A model generated the notes under the pieces. That model was not told the DNA's origin. It searched no databases and saw only the letters and a program-made list of their open reading frames with translations. The position numbers were made by a program, and so were the translations under genes. A stretch of DNA of 64,000 nucleotides from Labyrinthula sp. Ha (Eukaryota > Sar > Bigyra > Labyrinthulida > Labyrinthulaceae). The first letter of the stretch is position 1. Each line of letters begins with the position of its first letter. Of this stretch, positions 32,455 to 44,149 are shown in pieces. The stretch is from NCBI GenBank assembly GCA_015227615.1, contig JAALGZ010000015.1, forward strand, positions 1,017,001 to 1,081,000, in the 5' to 3' direction.

Positions 32455-34356
32455 ATGGAAGAAGGTTGTTTCCAAGGAAGGTTCTTAGGTACAGAGAGAT
32501 GGAACTCCAAGTATCAACGAAATCATAGAAAATGTGGGGGAAAACATTTACGTTGTTTTCCATACTGTAAACCTGTACACAAATCAACAACTTTTTGTGG
32601 ACATTCTTTAAAGTTTGAGTTAAGCTATCGGAAAAATAAGCTTGCAGAGTTCGAGGAAGGGGCAAAATTCGTAATGATTGCTGAGTTTACCCCAGTTGAA
32701 CCGTCAGAAGAGTTTAAAAAGCTGAATAAATGTCAAAGTGATATATATTCAAATAGGGTAAAGGTAGGAGATAAGTTAACTGAGGATATTATACACTCAA
32801 AGGTAGCTGCTCGAAGAGAATCCGTAATTTGGTATCAGCACAATATTTACAACGACGAACCAGTTTCTGCAGATATGCCCAAAAAAACTTCTTTTTTTGA
32901 CTTAACTTCCTTTGAAGCCTTGAATGGAGTCGAATCTTGTGTGTTTGAGTTTAACAAAGAGCAAAGAGCGTGGCATTATGGTTTTGTTGGGTCAAAGTCT
33001 ATTAAAAATGTGCAGCATTGCGTTCGAGTTTTACTATTTAAGAAGAATGATGAGGATTTAGTTTGTATTGGAACTTTCAAGAGTCCATGTTTTAAACTTT
33101 ATGGAAGAAAATCACGAAGTAGGGCGAGAAAAGCTAGACAGGCGAAAGAGGATTTATATAAAGTTGAGCCGATTGGTTTTCAGGATCAGCTCAAGTATGT
33201 AGGAAATAATTTCCAACATAGATTAAACCCAGAAACGCAGTCAAGTCTAACTCCATTAGCTGGATCCTTTTACGAATGTGAAGAAGATAGAGAAAGAAGG
33301 AAAAGGTTTAGAAGAGATTCAGTTACTCATGCTCTTGATAAGTTATCTACAACGCAAAATAACGATATATCAAACTTCATGTACGGAAATCAACTTCAGT
33401 TTCTTAATTTTCAACCTGCAATGCAGATGCCGAATTTTTTCAAATTAAGTGATTCTTACGTACCAGATATTTGCAAGAGCTTGGAAAAGTTTGGACCTAT
33501 AACAAGTTCTTCAATAAGGAAATTATTTAAGCTGAAGGGTGATTGCGATGCAAAAATGTGTGCAAATCTGCTTTTTGCTAGTTCGAGTACTGTCGAGCAA
33601 ATATTGGACAGTGTTAGCTCTGCAACACCTTCACTTCTTCACATGGTTTTTGAAACATTTGCTCAATCTCTTGAGAGTCTGCTTGCTAATGTAGCAGATA
33701 CAGGTAATGATAACGAAGTTGTGCAAACTTCGTATAATGACTTTGTCTCATTAGCAGCAATAGATGCAGAGATGCGAAATTTGTCGAGTCCTGGTTTTAC
33801 TCTTATTGGATATTCACACGAGCAGATGTTGACTGAAAACTTCTCAGGGAAATGGAGTAGAAACAACTTTTCTGTTTCTTCTGTTGTTGGTGTAAATAAA
33901 TTTTCAACTCTTTTGGATTATAAATTACAAAGTTTTGAGATCAAGTTTGATGCTTGGGGAATAGAGAGCTATTTATATTTGCGAGAGAAGTCTAGTTTAT
34001 TTGACATGTTTCCTAAAAAATTCTTAATCAGCGATACTATAAATGTATACCCGGAAAATAAACGAAGTGTATTTAAAAGTGGTTTGGAGCCACGATATTA
34101 TCGGTGCTTAATGAACAATGACTTGGGTCATCTTGTTATTTGCACGTATTATGAAAAGTATAAAGTATTAAATATTATGAGATTAAAAAACTCAGCTGAG
34201 ATTGAAGAAGTTTTTGTTATTTTTGCTAGACGCACAGAAAGTACTCAAAATGGTGATTGTCAACTGTGTACTGATGAACAAAGTGGATTGGCAGTGAATC
34301 AAGAACATTGCTGGAAAGAAATTGGTCGTCTAACCAATACTGCGTATCGTCTTTAG
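32455..34356 (+). CDS. unrecognised basic protein with two possible globular domains
   Basis: A 633-residue frame ending in TAG. I do not recognise the family. Residues 75-220 are rich in alternating hydrophobic residues, suggesting a beta-rich domain, and end in G-T-F-x-S-P-x-F-x-L-Y followed at once by a strongly basic cluster (GRKSRSRARKARQAK, about 219-234) that resembles a nuclear signal or nucleic-acid-binding patch. Residues 300-440 look helical. Residues about 455-600 again look beta-rich, with several aromatic residues. The layout would suit a transcription regulator, but this is inference. The first 60 residues are Cys/His/Arg-rich and compositionally odd. Another frame reads more naturally there, so the true start or an early short intron may differ. 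The gene converges on the oxidoreductase gene, with 140 bases between stop codons. Confidence 0.75.
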   Translation: MEEGCFQGRFLGTERWNSKYQRNHRKCGGKHLRCFPYCKPVHKSTTFCGHSLKFELSYRKNKLAEFEEGAKFVMIAEFTPVEPSEEFKKLNKCQSDIYSNRVKVGDKLTEDIIHSKVAARRESVIWYQHNIYNDEPVSADMPKKTSFFDLTSFEALNGVESCVFEFNKEQRAWHYGFVGSKSIKNVQHCVRVLLFKKNDEDLVCIGTFKSPCFKLYGRKSRSRARKARQAKEDLYKVEPIGFQDQLKYVGNNFQHRLNPETQSSLTPLAGSFYECEEDRERRKRFRRDSVTHALDKLSTTQNNDISNFMYGNQLQFLNFQPAMQMPNFFKLSDSYVPDICKSLEKFGPITSSSIRKLFKLKGDCDAKMCANLLFASSSTVEQILDSVSSATPSLLHMVFETFAQSLESLLANVADTGNDNEVVQTSYNDFVSLAAIDAEMRNLSSPGFTLIGYSHEQMLTENFSGKWSRNNFSVSSVVGVNKFSTLLDYKLQSFEIKFDAWGIESYLYLREKSSLFDMFPKKFLISDTINVYPENKRSVFKSGLEPRYYRCLMNNDLGHLVICTYYEKYKVLNIMRLKNSAEIEEVFVIFARRTESTQNGDCQLCTDEQSGLAVNQEHCWKEIGRLTNTAYRL

Positions 34357-34496
34357 AAAGTTTACCTTTTGAATAATAGTAATAAATGTTGTAGGTGAGT
34401 TTGTAGCTTGCTTATTAACTTGTAAGATTTTACTGTAGATTTTTTACCGACAACGATATTTATATCTTAAATCAAGCATCGCATATACATATAGGT

Positions 34497-37400
34497 TTAC
34501 CAATCAAAAGCATAATGTTCCTTAGTTTTTTGGTGGTCTGCTTCCGTTTGGGATTCGAACAGCGAGTGGTCAGAAAAGGCATGCTCCTTGAACTGAGTTA
34601 ATCTAACTTCGCAGCCAAAACCTGGTTTGTCAAAGATAAAATCTGGTTGGAAATCAACCTTCATTCTCTTCTTTAGCATAACCTCCTCTGTGAAGATCTT
34701 ACAAACAGTTAAACAAACTCTTCTTCCAGCTTCCTCTCCGTATTCCTTAATTCCTACTTTCAACATGTGACATTCTGGAATATACAATCCACCACCTTTG
34801 GCGTCTTCAAATCTGTAACTGTATCCAATTAATAAACGAAACTGCGTCGCAAAGATCCAACTAAAAAAGAAACTATAATAGTTTGGCATATAGTAAGCAA
34901 TAAAAGCTAGACCAGCTTGAACAGTAGGTCCCATGATTGGCATAAACCCGTCCTTAAAGGTTGTCAACCAAAATCTGACTCCAGTTCTAAAATCGGTTAA
35001 GTTCCACTGCATCGAATATTGCACCTCAGGGTATACTGGAACATTTTTATATTTTTCTGCAAACTTGTGTTTTGGTTCCATAATAATTTTGAACACGTTA
35101 TCCCCATATCTTCCCTCAACTGGAATATTAGGGTCATAGTCCTCTGGTATTGGAGCTTCTGGCAGACCATTGGAGAGTCCTTTATGATAGTCCACATATC
35201 CTCTTACCGTAGGGGAATCAGCAAGAAATTTCTTCATATTGTAACTAATTCTCCAACCTAAACCTGGAGTTTTGAAGGCTTTCTGCAACTGATATCTTCC
35301 TAACCTCAGATAAAATCCTTCAGCTAGTGGATAACTGATCACGTAGAATATTGTCCAGAGTATAAGAATTAGACCATTCATCAAGAACCTAATTGCAGTT
35401 CTGATAGTACTATTATTCACGTTCAACAAGAATTGCTGTGGTCTTTGGTACTCTTCTGGCCTTGCATCTGATTCAGGTTTGACAGCTGTATTTAAACCAC
35501 CTGACGCTCCTTCGAAGATCATGTTATTGTAATTCACAATATCCAAAACAGATTCGAAATTAGTACTCGCATGTACAAAAAAAGTACTGTTTTGCCCTTG
35601 GATATCAGTAACATCCCACAATAAGCCGTTTCTAAGTGCATCTCCTTCGTAGTGTGTAAAATAAGTCCAGGCTTGTGCTTTTAGCATTTTCATATCTTCA
35701 GGCGGACCAAGATCAGGATGAGATTTAAGGTACTCATCTGATTTTTTCATGAACTCCTCCTCTGTGATTTTTGCATTTGGACTTGCATATTGGTAAAACA
35801 TTTTTTCTCTTGGAGATTCTCTCATTGGATCTGTTTCATCTCCAGGTACAGTACTTAGCATAGGTTGAACTGCTTTATACGAATCTCTCATTCCAAATAC
35901 ATCACCTGTTCCAGGCACAACTTCAGATTTATCACTCTTTAATATAGAATCAATAAAAATTCTCAAGTGATCCTTTTCAAAGTTTCCATTTTGAGAAGGT
36001 TTGAATAAACTCGTTCTAAACTTTCCAGCCACAATATCTTTGTTCAGGAATAGAGTTTCTTCATGAGGAAATAGCTCCATGGGAAGTGTTTGCTTTGTAC
36101 TATCTTCATACGCATCACTCATAGGAGCAGCAACAACAAGAAAATCATATTTCTCTGTCAAGGTTGAACCATTGTAATTGTAATTAACAGTAACCTCTGT
36201 TTTATCTTCAACTCCTTTTCTTGTGATATTTAATATATCACAGTTGAACTTTATCCTCTTATCTAAACCATCAAGTTCGACAATTCGATCCCACAATGAC
36301 AGCCAGCTAGAAACAAGCATTCCCTTTCTAGGGTTATCCAAAGTACTCAATTCTCTTCCAGTTTCACGCATGTGCTTCTCGTACTTCTTCATACTTTTCT
36401 TATATGTTCCATCCTCATTTTTCTTTCCCTCGAAGAATTGATGCCATTCAAAGTATCCATCTAACAAATCTGGAGTTAACCAGGACATTCCCCAGTATGT
36501 AGGAACCTCATCAATCAACCCATAGCCTTGCGCAGTCTGGGCATAGGTAAATAATGGAGCAAGGATATCAAGCTTGTGTTTCCTTAGAAATTCTCCGAAA
36601 GGGAGCAATAACTCATCTAAGTCTTTCTCTTTTGGTCTTGGTGGTAATGTAAAATAGAAATTGCCTAAAAGTTCTTCATGCAACTTACAGTATTTCAATT
36701 TTGCGATTAAAACTGCAGCATTAACACCAGCATGACGAGTTCCAGTTGTACAACACAAAACATTATCAATACATGTCTTATCCTTTCCTTCTTTATAAAT
36801 CCATTCCTCCATTGTCAAAGCTTCTCCAGGTTTTGCCACTGATCCCTCAATAGCATAAGTATCAGGTCCAACTTCTTTGGTAATATCTACAGATCCAACA
36901 GGACTTTTCTCTTGAAGGTCCTTTAGTAGTTTACGAACAGCAAAATAACCAGGAGATAAGTAGCAAGTTCCCAGTTCATGATACACAGGGGCTCCTCCTT
37001 CATAGAGTTCTTCTGTCGTTTTGTCTCCAGTAATTAACTTCCCGTCTTTTGTGAACTTTGGGTTCTTTAATTGACAATTCGTTTTATCTTCAATAGATAA
37101 AGTCTTTCCACCATACCGGTCAGTTTTTTCTAGGATAGTGATGTTTTCAACTGGAAGACCTTTGGAGATTAGCAAGTGTGCCATATGAAGCCCACTTGGA
37201 CCAGCACCAACAACCAACACCTTTGAGTTATGTTGCGGTATTCTTGTTGAAAACTTTCTGTGTGCTAAGTCCCAAAAAATTTGAGCATGTCTTTGCAAGC
37301 GAGCAACAAATCTTGTTTTTACAGTTTCTGCAATGGATACACCTAGAACTCTTGGTTTACGCATCTTCCTTTCCCAGAATAGATGACATTTGTTTGGATC

Positions 37401-37988
37401 ATTTCTATATGTAGTGAAAGTTATTTGCCAGCTGTGATTCTTAGCAGGGTGCATAGGTTTAGTAAGTTCATTGGAAAAGTGAACACCAAATTTGTAGACT
37501 TTGTTTCCATCTGCATCAACTCCTGTATCGTCAACAACTTTAATTTCTTCAACCATTGAAAAAACATAGCCGTCATCGAAAAAAGAGTAACGAAACGCTG
37601 ATCCAGGTCCGTTCCTTGTTAAAGCACAAGGAACTTCTCTTTCCCATTGTGGACACGACTTGAATTCTTTCATCCCATGACTCCAAGCGTCTTTTTCTGT
37701 GTCTACCATATAAGCAGAAAGAAAGTTCAAGTAATCCAAACACACTGAGAAACATTTTTCTGCACTGAAAGGAATAACAATTTCAGATGTTATACTCATC
37801 ATCTTCTTCGAAAATCCCATCGCTTTGTAGGGAATAAAGGGCAAATCTTTCATCTTAGTTGGAGGTGTTCCTGCATATTTTATTTCTGCTTCACCTGTTG
37901 GTGCAGCTGCATCCACTTGCGTTTCAATATCGTTTTCCAGTCCTTCGACTGCAACTGTTACTTGCTGTTCGTCAGCCATTATTTTCAA
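34497..37988 (-). CDS. three-part protein: SRPBCC domain, FAD amine-oxidase-like domain, D27-like domain
   Basis: A 1163-residue intronless frame. Residues about 72-245 look like an SRPBCC/polyketide-cyclase-type domain with the expected order of beta strands and a long C-terminal helix. A Rossmann FAD site starts at 266 (VLVVGAGPSGLHMA, Gly271, Gly273, Gly276), followed by an acidic ribose contact and RYGGKT at 301-306, as in the flavin amine oxidase / carotenoid desaturase class. The flavoprotein part extends to about 850. Hydrophobic spans lie near 865-900 and 1015-1055. The C-terminus (about 1068-1132) has Cys1073, Cys1092, Cys1096, a CK-I-F-T-E block, then Q-P-D-F and Cys1126, closely following the C..CK-x-P-T..P-N-F-E..C pattern of DWARF27 (DUF4033) carotene isomerases. 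Known D27 proteins are plastid enzymes. A redox plus isomerisation role on a lipid or isoprenoid is inference. M4 is an alternative start. Confidence 0.85.
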   Translation of the reverse strand: MKIMADEQQVTVAVEGLENDIETQVDAAAPTGEAEIKYAGTPPTKMKDLPFIPYKAMGFSKKMMSITSEIVIPFSAEKCFSVCLDYLNFLSAYMVDTEKDAWSHGMKEFKSCPQWEREVPCALTRNGPGSAFRYSFFDDGYVFSMVEEIKVVDDTGVDADGNKVYKFGVHFSNELTKPMHPAKNHSWQITFTTYRNDPNKCHLFWERKMRKPRVLGVSIAETVKTRFVARLQRHAQIFWDLAHRKFSTRIPQHNSKVLVVGAGPSGLHMAHLLISKGLPVENITILEKTDRYGGKTLSIEDKTNCQLKNPKFTKDGKLITGDKTTEELYEGGAPVYHELGTCYLSPGYFAVRKLLKDLQEKSPVGSVDITKEVGPDTYAIEGSVAKPGEALTMEEWIYKEGKDKTCIDNVLCCTTGTRHAGVNAAVLIAKLKYCKLHEELLGNFYFTLPPRPKEKDLDELLLPFGEFLRKHKLDILAPLFTYAQTAQGYGLIDEVPTYWGMSWLTPDLLDGYFEWHQFFEGKKNEDGTYKKSMKKYEKHMRETGRELSTLDNPRKGMLVSSWLSLWDRIVELDGLDKRIKFNCDILNITRKGVEDKTEVTVNYNYNGSTLTEKYDFLVVAAPMSDAYEDSTKQTLPMELFPHEETLFLNKDIVAGKFRTSLFKPSQNGNFEKDHLRIFIDSILKSDKSEVVPGTGDVFGMRDSYKAVQPMLSTVPGDETDPMRESPREKMFYQYASPNAKITEEEFMKKSDEYLKSHPDLGPPEDMKMLKAQAWTYFTHYEGDALRNGLLWDVTDIQGQNSTFFVHASTNFESVLDIVNYNNMIFEGASGGLNTAVKPESDARPEEYQRPQQFLLNVNNSTIRTAIRFLMNGLILILWTIFYVISYPLAEGFYLRLGRYQLQKAFKTPGLGWRISYNMKKFLADSPTVRGYVDYHKGLSNGLPEAPIPEDYDPNIPVEGRYGDNVFKIIMEPKHKFAEKYKNVPVYPEVQYSMQWNLTDFRTGVRFWLTTFKDGFMPIMGPTVQAGLAFIAYYMPNYYSFFFSWIFATQFRLLIGYSYRFEDAKGGGLYIPECHMLKVGIKEYGEEAGRRVCLTVCKIFTEEVMLKKRMKVDFQPDFIFDKPGFGCEVRLTQFKEHAFSDHSLFESQTEADHQKTKEHYAFDW

Positions 37989-38124
37989 ACTTTTTCTTTC
38001 TTTTTATTTTGTTTTAACCGCTAGTTTCTGGTAGCCGGAACTTTGGGCTCTCCTTAAAAAACGCAGTCATATCTGTCTGTTCATTCGTAAATATTTAGCC
38101 GTTAACAGAGAAACTGTGTATATT

Positions 38125-38194
38125 CTAAAAGAAAAGAAGAAGATAATGTTACACAGAGTAAATATAAACAGGAGATAATACATATAATACTTAC
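38125..38194 (-). other. probable 70-nt intron in the 5' leader of the three-part protein gene
   Basis: On the minus strand the segment begins GTAAGTATT and ends with a T-rich tract and TTTTAG. It lies 137 bases upstream of the start codon at 37988. A small upstream frame starts at ATG 38285. With the intron removed it closes after 30 codons at the splice junction, so it behaves as an upstream ORF and not as an N-terminal exon. Retention keeps it open for 72 codons. Confidence 0.5.
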
Positions 38195-38285
38195 AGTATT
38201 TTCCTCGAAAACTGGCTGTGACTTGAAGTTTTGTGCTGGTACATAATTTGCAGTCGTTCATATCTGATGGGATTTGGGAACTCAT

Positions 38286-41200
38286 TTTGGGAACATTGAG
38301 AATTTGGTATCAATATTTTTATGTATTATAATGGGACTTAAAGTTTCATTATATATTTTGGTACATAATACTAAATAGCACAAAATATTGGAACTTTGTA
38401 AATTGGGAACCCATTAGTTTGTTGTGAACAAATATATTTATTATCTGGCTATATAAACACTCTTTAATTAATGAATATATCCTTTATGATATCGCTAGAA
38501 TGATATTTTGGACATTAGCAGAAGTTAGTTGTTTATAATATTTATTATTTTACACATAGGAATACAAATCGCACTTTATTAAAGGAGTTTTGTTTTTGTT
38601 TACTAAATAATTAGGAAACACAACTTTATATTGTCATTAATGTTCTAAACTTCTAAAAATTGACCATTATCATAATTGTATGACCATACCTCACAAATTA
38701 CAGTTTCAAAGGGACTTCTAGAGTTCATTTTAAGTTAAGAAAAAATATATATTATAGAGTTTATAGTATATATATCTTTGCCTTTTCTCTAGCATAACTA
38801 GAGGTATTGCTAGTACTAAGTAAACATGTTTGACGGTTAACGAAATTGTCAACATCCAAGGATCCAACTCAGTGATGAATGAATCGTAACTAAGTGATTT
38901 GGGTATCCCAAATGTAAAGCAAAGTATGATTGCAGCAGTAGCAAGTGATCAGTCCAGTTGGATGAAACATTTTCCTAACTTAAACCAGCAGTCTCTTTTT
39001 GGTAAACATCAGTAGTAACAGTATTCTTAGGCTATTATAATGACTGGAAGGAAGATTAGCAAAATTTAATACAATAGCACACCTCCAAGAAGTAGACTAA
39101 ACCTAAATCTTTAAGCTCTTATAAAGAATAAGATTGATTATCAAGTTTCCATAAAGTGATTTAAATACATCTGGTTTGTATATCTGCAATGAACAACATC
39201 AAGTTTGAGGGATACTCTGCATAGCCAAAGAAAATAGGCTCTGAAATAACCAACAGGAAATGTAATACTTTTCTACAAACACTAACTAAAGCATGCAAAC
39301 GGGGCATTGAAACGCATACAATGACTAAAGGCATACCTAATAGCTTAGTGAAAGTGCCTTTACTAATACTTGGATATTAGTACAAAGCAGTACTTATTTT
39401 TTTTTGTTTAACTTTGCGTTGATTCCTTCATGACCACTTATTTACTCTAAAGAATAAGTAATGTCATAGGTAGCATCCAAATCTTATTGAAAAGGTCGCA
39501 ATGGTTCTTCTTCATTATAGTCATGGCACCAGCAGCTCATCTGTATACCAAGCTAACATGTAGCTCAAAAAATATGAGCAAAGAGTTCTAGTCGATCTTG
39601 AGCGCTTGCCCATTTCTTGTATCTGTCCTTTTCATTTTGTCAAAAGTGTGAGTTTTGTTGTAGCTATTTATATTCCCGTGGCGGTTATTAGGGTTAGGAT
39701 ATTTGCAAATACAACACATTGTAGCCTTAATTGTTTAACCTCTTCAATAAATATTCTGAACTCTCATGGGGAAATGGTTTTAGTCCGCACGCTGTATTTA
39801 AGTTTATTAATTTACGCGAATATTCCCTAAATTAAAGCCCTGAAAGGCTTAATGCAAAACAAAACCCAGTCTAACTATAAAATTTCACATTTTCATTTCA
39901 TTAAGGTATAGAATTTCTTTTAATAATACTCTATTAGCTTAGAAAATACTTTTTGTTTTGTACAGGGAAGAGCCTTATTTTCCTTCTAATATATACAAGT
40001 AATTGAAATTATCTTTAATCGAAGCGATGTTTCTCCTCGGCCACAACTATTTTCCATGGGCAAAGATATATATTTATCCAGGTGTGTTTTCCTCCGAATT
40101 TTAAATTTTAAACACAATCATTGTTAGCTAGCTGTTTTTTAACTATTAGTCGGAACGCCATTAATACACGAAGAGGAAATCTAGCAGGTGTTCCAATATA
40201 AGCAAATCCTATTGCAGATAGTAAATATAACTACTAAGCTGACCGAGAGTAAAAATTCAATATAAGAATAACTTTGAAAAGATAAAGGCAGCAACAAACA
40301 ACCATGTATTATCTAACTGTTCCTTTCACATAGCTAAATGTAATGTGTCTGAAAGCATTAACTTGCACACCAAATTATCTTACAAAATATGGAACTTTGT
40401 GTTAGAGTTCTTATCAACTAACCAAATAGCAATTAACTCTCCTTGAGCTGAGATAGGAGCTTAACAAAAGAAGTTGTTAGTAACTAGGAATTCTTTGTTT
40501 TTTGAACCATATCCACACAAAGTTATTAATAGATTTGATCTTCCAAGCTAACTTTATCAACGGATCCGCTAAGCTTGAGTGAAAATTTAAATAAGCAGTT
40601 CTTGTTTTCACATAGTTTATCTCCAACTAACATATCACCACTAATGTACCCCCTTCTTCTTTCGTAAAAAGGCAAGCTCGACTAATACAATCTAATAGTT
40701 AAAAGGAAACCCACATAAATTATTACTTTAACCTTTCTATCGCAACCTCACAACTATCACTAGATACAGCTCTATTTTCTTCATGAAAAAACAACTTCTT
40801 TATTTCATTAGCTGCTGAGGTTTTCATGTATTCTGATTCTCGGTTTTTATGTAAACAGAAAGGTTATTGCTTAACGTGTTAATATCTTTCCAGATCTTTT
40901 TTTTATCAATTTTCAGGAAGCTCATCCTTACTTGAGTTCATTGTTTTCATTGCGTTCAGTACGGTTTAAATTAAAGTGTAGTTGTCGCATGCTGTACAGA
41001 GATATAACCAGTAATTCTGCATTTTAGAATCAATCATTCATTCAAATAGCTTTATATGTCTTACTGGGGAAGGGAAGAAGATACATTAGTTGCGCTACTT
41101 CGTTCACATGAATATGTTAAAGTAATCAAATAATTTAGTACAAAACTTAGGAATCATTTGACTCCTTTCCCGATAATTTCTGGAGTAAACATAAATTAAC

Positions 41201-44149
41201 ATAGTTTTTCTTGATGCACCTTATTTTTTAAGCGTAGCTGTATTACATATACTTTTCAAACAAAGTTTCATACCAAGTATAATTTTTTTCTATCTATTTC
41301 TTAAGTTTACTGCAAAGTATGTATACATTGCCTGAGCGAATTTTCGAATATTTTTTTGCTTCATTGCTGTGCACATTCGGAACTCATTTCTCTCGTTTCG
41401 AAATATAGTAAATGGTCGAGCTGTATAAAGCTTAGAATTTTCATTTTTACTTGTTATAAGATAAAAAACTTTCCCGTTATGAAAAAATTTAATCCAATTA
41501 ATTTATTTATGAGCATCTTGTGTCATGATTTTGAGGCGTATGTCAAACCATGGATATATGCTGATGATTTCGGTTTTTTTGAACTTGTTAACGATTCATG
41601 GTGACCCATTATCAACTGTAGGATCATATCTTCGTACAAAATATCTCTAAATACCCAATTTTCTAGTTTATGATTATCTGACTCATTATTCAAAGCAATC
41701 TTTCACATCTACAAGTATAACCATAATTTGAACCAGAGCAATCGCCATATAAAATATGCTTTCAACGCTCTAGATTTAATTCTAGCTTTATTGTCATTAG
41801 TATATACGTGAATGTTTGTTATCGCTTTTTCTTAAAACCACCATTCACTTTGAATATTCTTTTTCATATGATGATTCTAGTTTGTTACAGCTGATTTAAA
41901 AAATCTTAGCGTACTTATGCTCTACAGATAATATGGTTTCTTGCTACAAGCTCTAAACCAATATTGAGTATCATGCTTGTGTAATTTATTTGTAGATTTT
42001 TGGTGATACACTTGTCTCTTACATTTTATTGGGGGAAAATGTTTTCCTGAAACGATTATTCCTGTATAAACCTAAAAAATTGATGGTAATTTGCTGATGA
42101 AGAGATTCGACTTTCACTTCATTTTAGTATAAGTATCTGTACCAGCTTCAGAGTTGAGTGCTTAGTTGAAACCTCACAGCAATTGATTGCTTCCTGTAAG
42201 TTTGAATACACTAATTCAAAAAAAGCATGAGCATATTATCCTGTAGGTGTTCCTGTACACCTGCATCAGATATTTCGAAATGGTCGCTAGACAATTCATG
42301 GTGTTCTATCTATATGAGTTCATTTTGATTAAGTGATATTTGATGAAGTTGCAGACGTGATTTTTGACGGTGCTCACATATTAACCCGCTGTGGCATTTA
42401 TAGTTGTTAACTTCTATTTCTAGTAGCATTTGTTTCATCTGGTTATGTAAGTAATGGGCTATGGTATACAGTTACTATAAAGGTGATGACTAGAAAACCT
42501 TAAGATTGGGTAGTTTTCCCGGCATTATTTTCCATTGTGCTAGAGAATGTGAATTCTCATAGTTGACTATAAATACTCTTTACTCAGACATCGTTATATT
42601 CGGACAGATTAGTGTATTGTTGCATAAAGTTTAGAAAAGTGGCTGCAACAAGTTGTGTATTCGTTATGTCAGATGTATGTCAAGCGTTTATTAAGGAGAA
42701 GACCGATAAACTCTCTATAGTATTTCATAAATTAGTCCCGAATATTTTTTCTTTCTTTGGAGTGTTGATAAATTTATTGACTAAAAAGACTTAAAGAATA
42801 CTTTAAAGTAGAATTGCAGTTTTGATTCATGCCCTTTACTTGGGGACTTTACGTTTTGACGTATAAGGATTAAGAATATCTTTCTCTAGTTATAGCTTAC
42901 ATGCTATTGGTCTAATATGATCGATTTTGGGGATGTGCCATCAAATAATTAAAGCTGTAAGTTAACTGAAACAGTCTTTAAATTTTTATAGAGCTGTCTT
43001 CCTAAGGTACTCATTATTGCTTAAGGCTAAATTATTTATTGCTAGGCGTCTCGTGGAAAGTTTCCAGCTAAAGGTTCTATCCCAAGTTTCACACTAGGAA
43101 TATTTGGTAATCTTGGAAAAATTTAACTTAGTTTTTTCTCAGATTGATATAACTTTTCTGGACACAAAAACTTAACCAGGAAAAAACGTATGAATGCGAC
43201 TAGAGTGGGTCCAGATATTCTAACTTTAATCAAGGAATGTCTCGTATTTTATCCTTTAATAGTTATGGTGCTGCATTTTTCAGTTGGGATGCATTCTGTA
43301 AAAAATAGTTATCAATAGAACCTATGTTAGAGGCTTTCTCGTTTCTTTTTAAGAAGCAGGAATTATGAATATGCAGTCAGCGTACGTATTTTGTCTCATT
43401 AAGAGAGACATCTAAGAGCTAAGAAACAAAAAAAAAGATTTCCAACCTAATTCAGAAAATACGATGTTAACTGTTTCATAGTACGGTTACTGTAGGATTT
43501 GTTCCTTACTCGAACTAAGAGTGAGGTGCAATTTATTGTAAGAATTGTTGGTTTGTTTGCTTGCAAGAATCGTGAAAGCTATAAAAATACAATCCATGTT
43601 TTGAATAATTGTGCCGATACCTATGTGATAGATATATCGCCACAATTAGCTCTCATCGAGTTCTGTTTGAAATTGTAAATAACGTTGTTTACTATGAGCA
43701 ATTAGTTCCCAAGCTCAGTCTTGACACTTGTAATACTATTTAGTGAGTAGATTTGTTTTTCTATATTTTCACTTCCGTAAACTTTGTACGAGTGGTTAGC
43801 TCTAGCTCTTGTGAAATTTATACCTGTGACAGGAGCAATAGAAGACTTTAGATTTTGAAACTTCTGAATAGAGATGGCAGCAGAGGAAACTTTGTAAGAC
43901 TCAATTAAACAGAGTGAAGGCCTTGGGATTTTGTGTTTTTTGGCCTTTTTATGTTATAGATATGGAGCATGAGATTTCCTTTATTTTATAAGTTTATTGT
44001 TATTACGAGTTGTTAAATAGTAAAAGCGAATTTCGTAGTTAGCGGTTGAACTAAATCTCAAGTGAGTTGAAAGAACAATCTGAACAACAGTTTTTAATTT
44101 GAATTCAGTCACCTAATCTAACACGAAAGCAAAGTTATTTTAGAATTTT
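38286..44149. other. gene-free A+T-rich region
   Basis: Nearly 6 kb with no frame over 82 codons and no recognisable domain. The only structured item seen is a sequence resembling a MULE terminus near 41.66 kb, listed separately. The rest may be old, unrecognisable repeats. Confidence 0.45.
41652..41684 (+). repeat. possible orphan MULE right-end sequence
   Basis: CCAATTTTCTAGTTTATGA followed by TTATCTGACTCA resembles the right end of the MULE at 61.2 kb (ACCAATGAGTTTTATGAG, then TATCTGACTCC). The matching left end was not found, so this may be a relic or chance. Confidence 0.3.

Noticed and set aside
38067-38285. Separate 72-residue minus-strand gene
   Set aside because: It runs through a canonical 70-nt intron and closes after 30 codons when spliced; it is better read as an upstream ORF in a leader.
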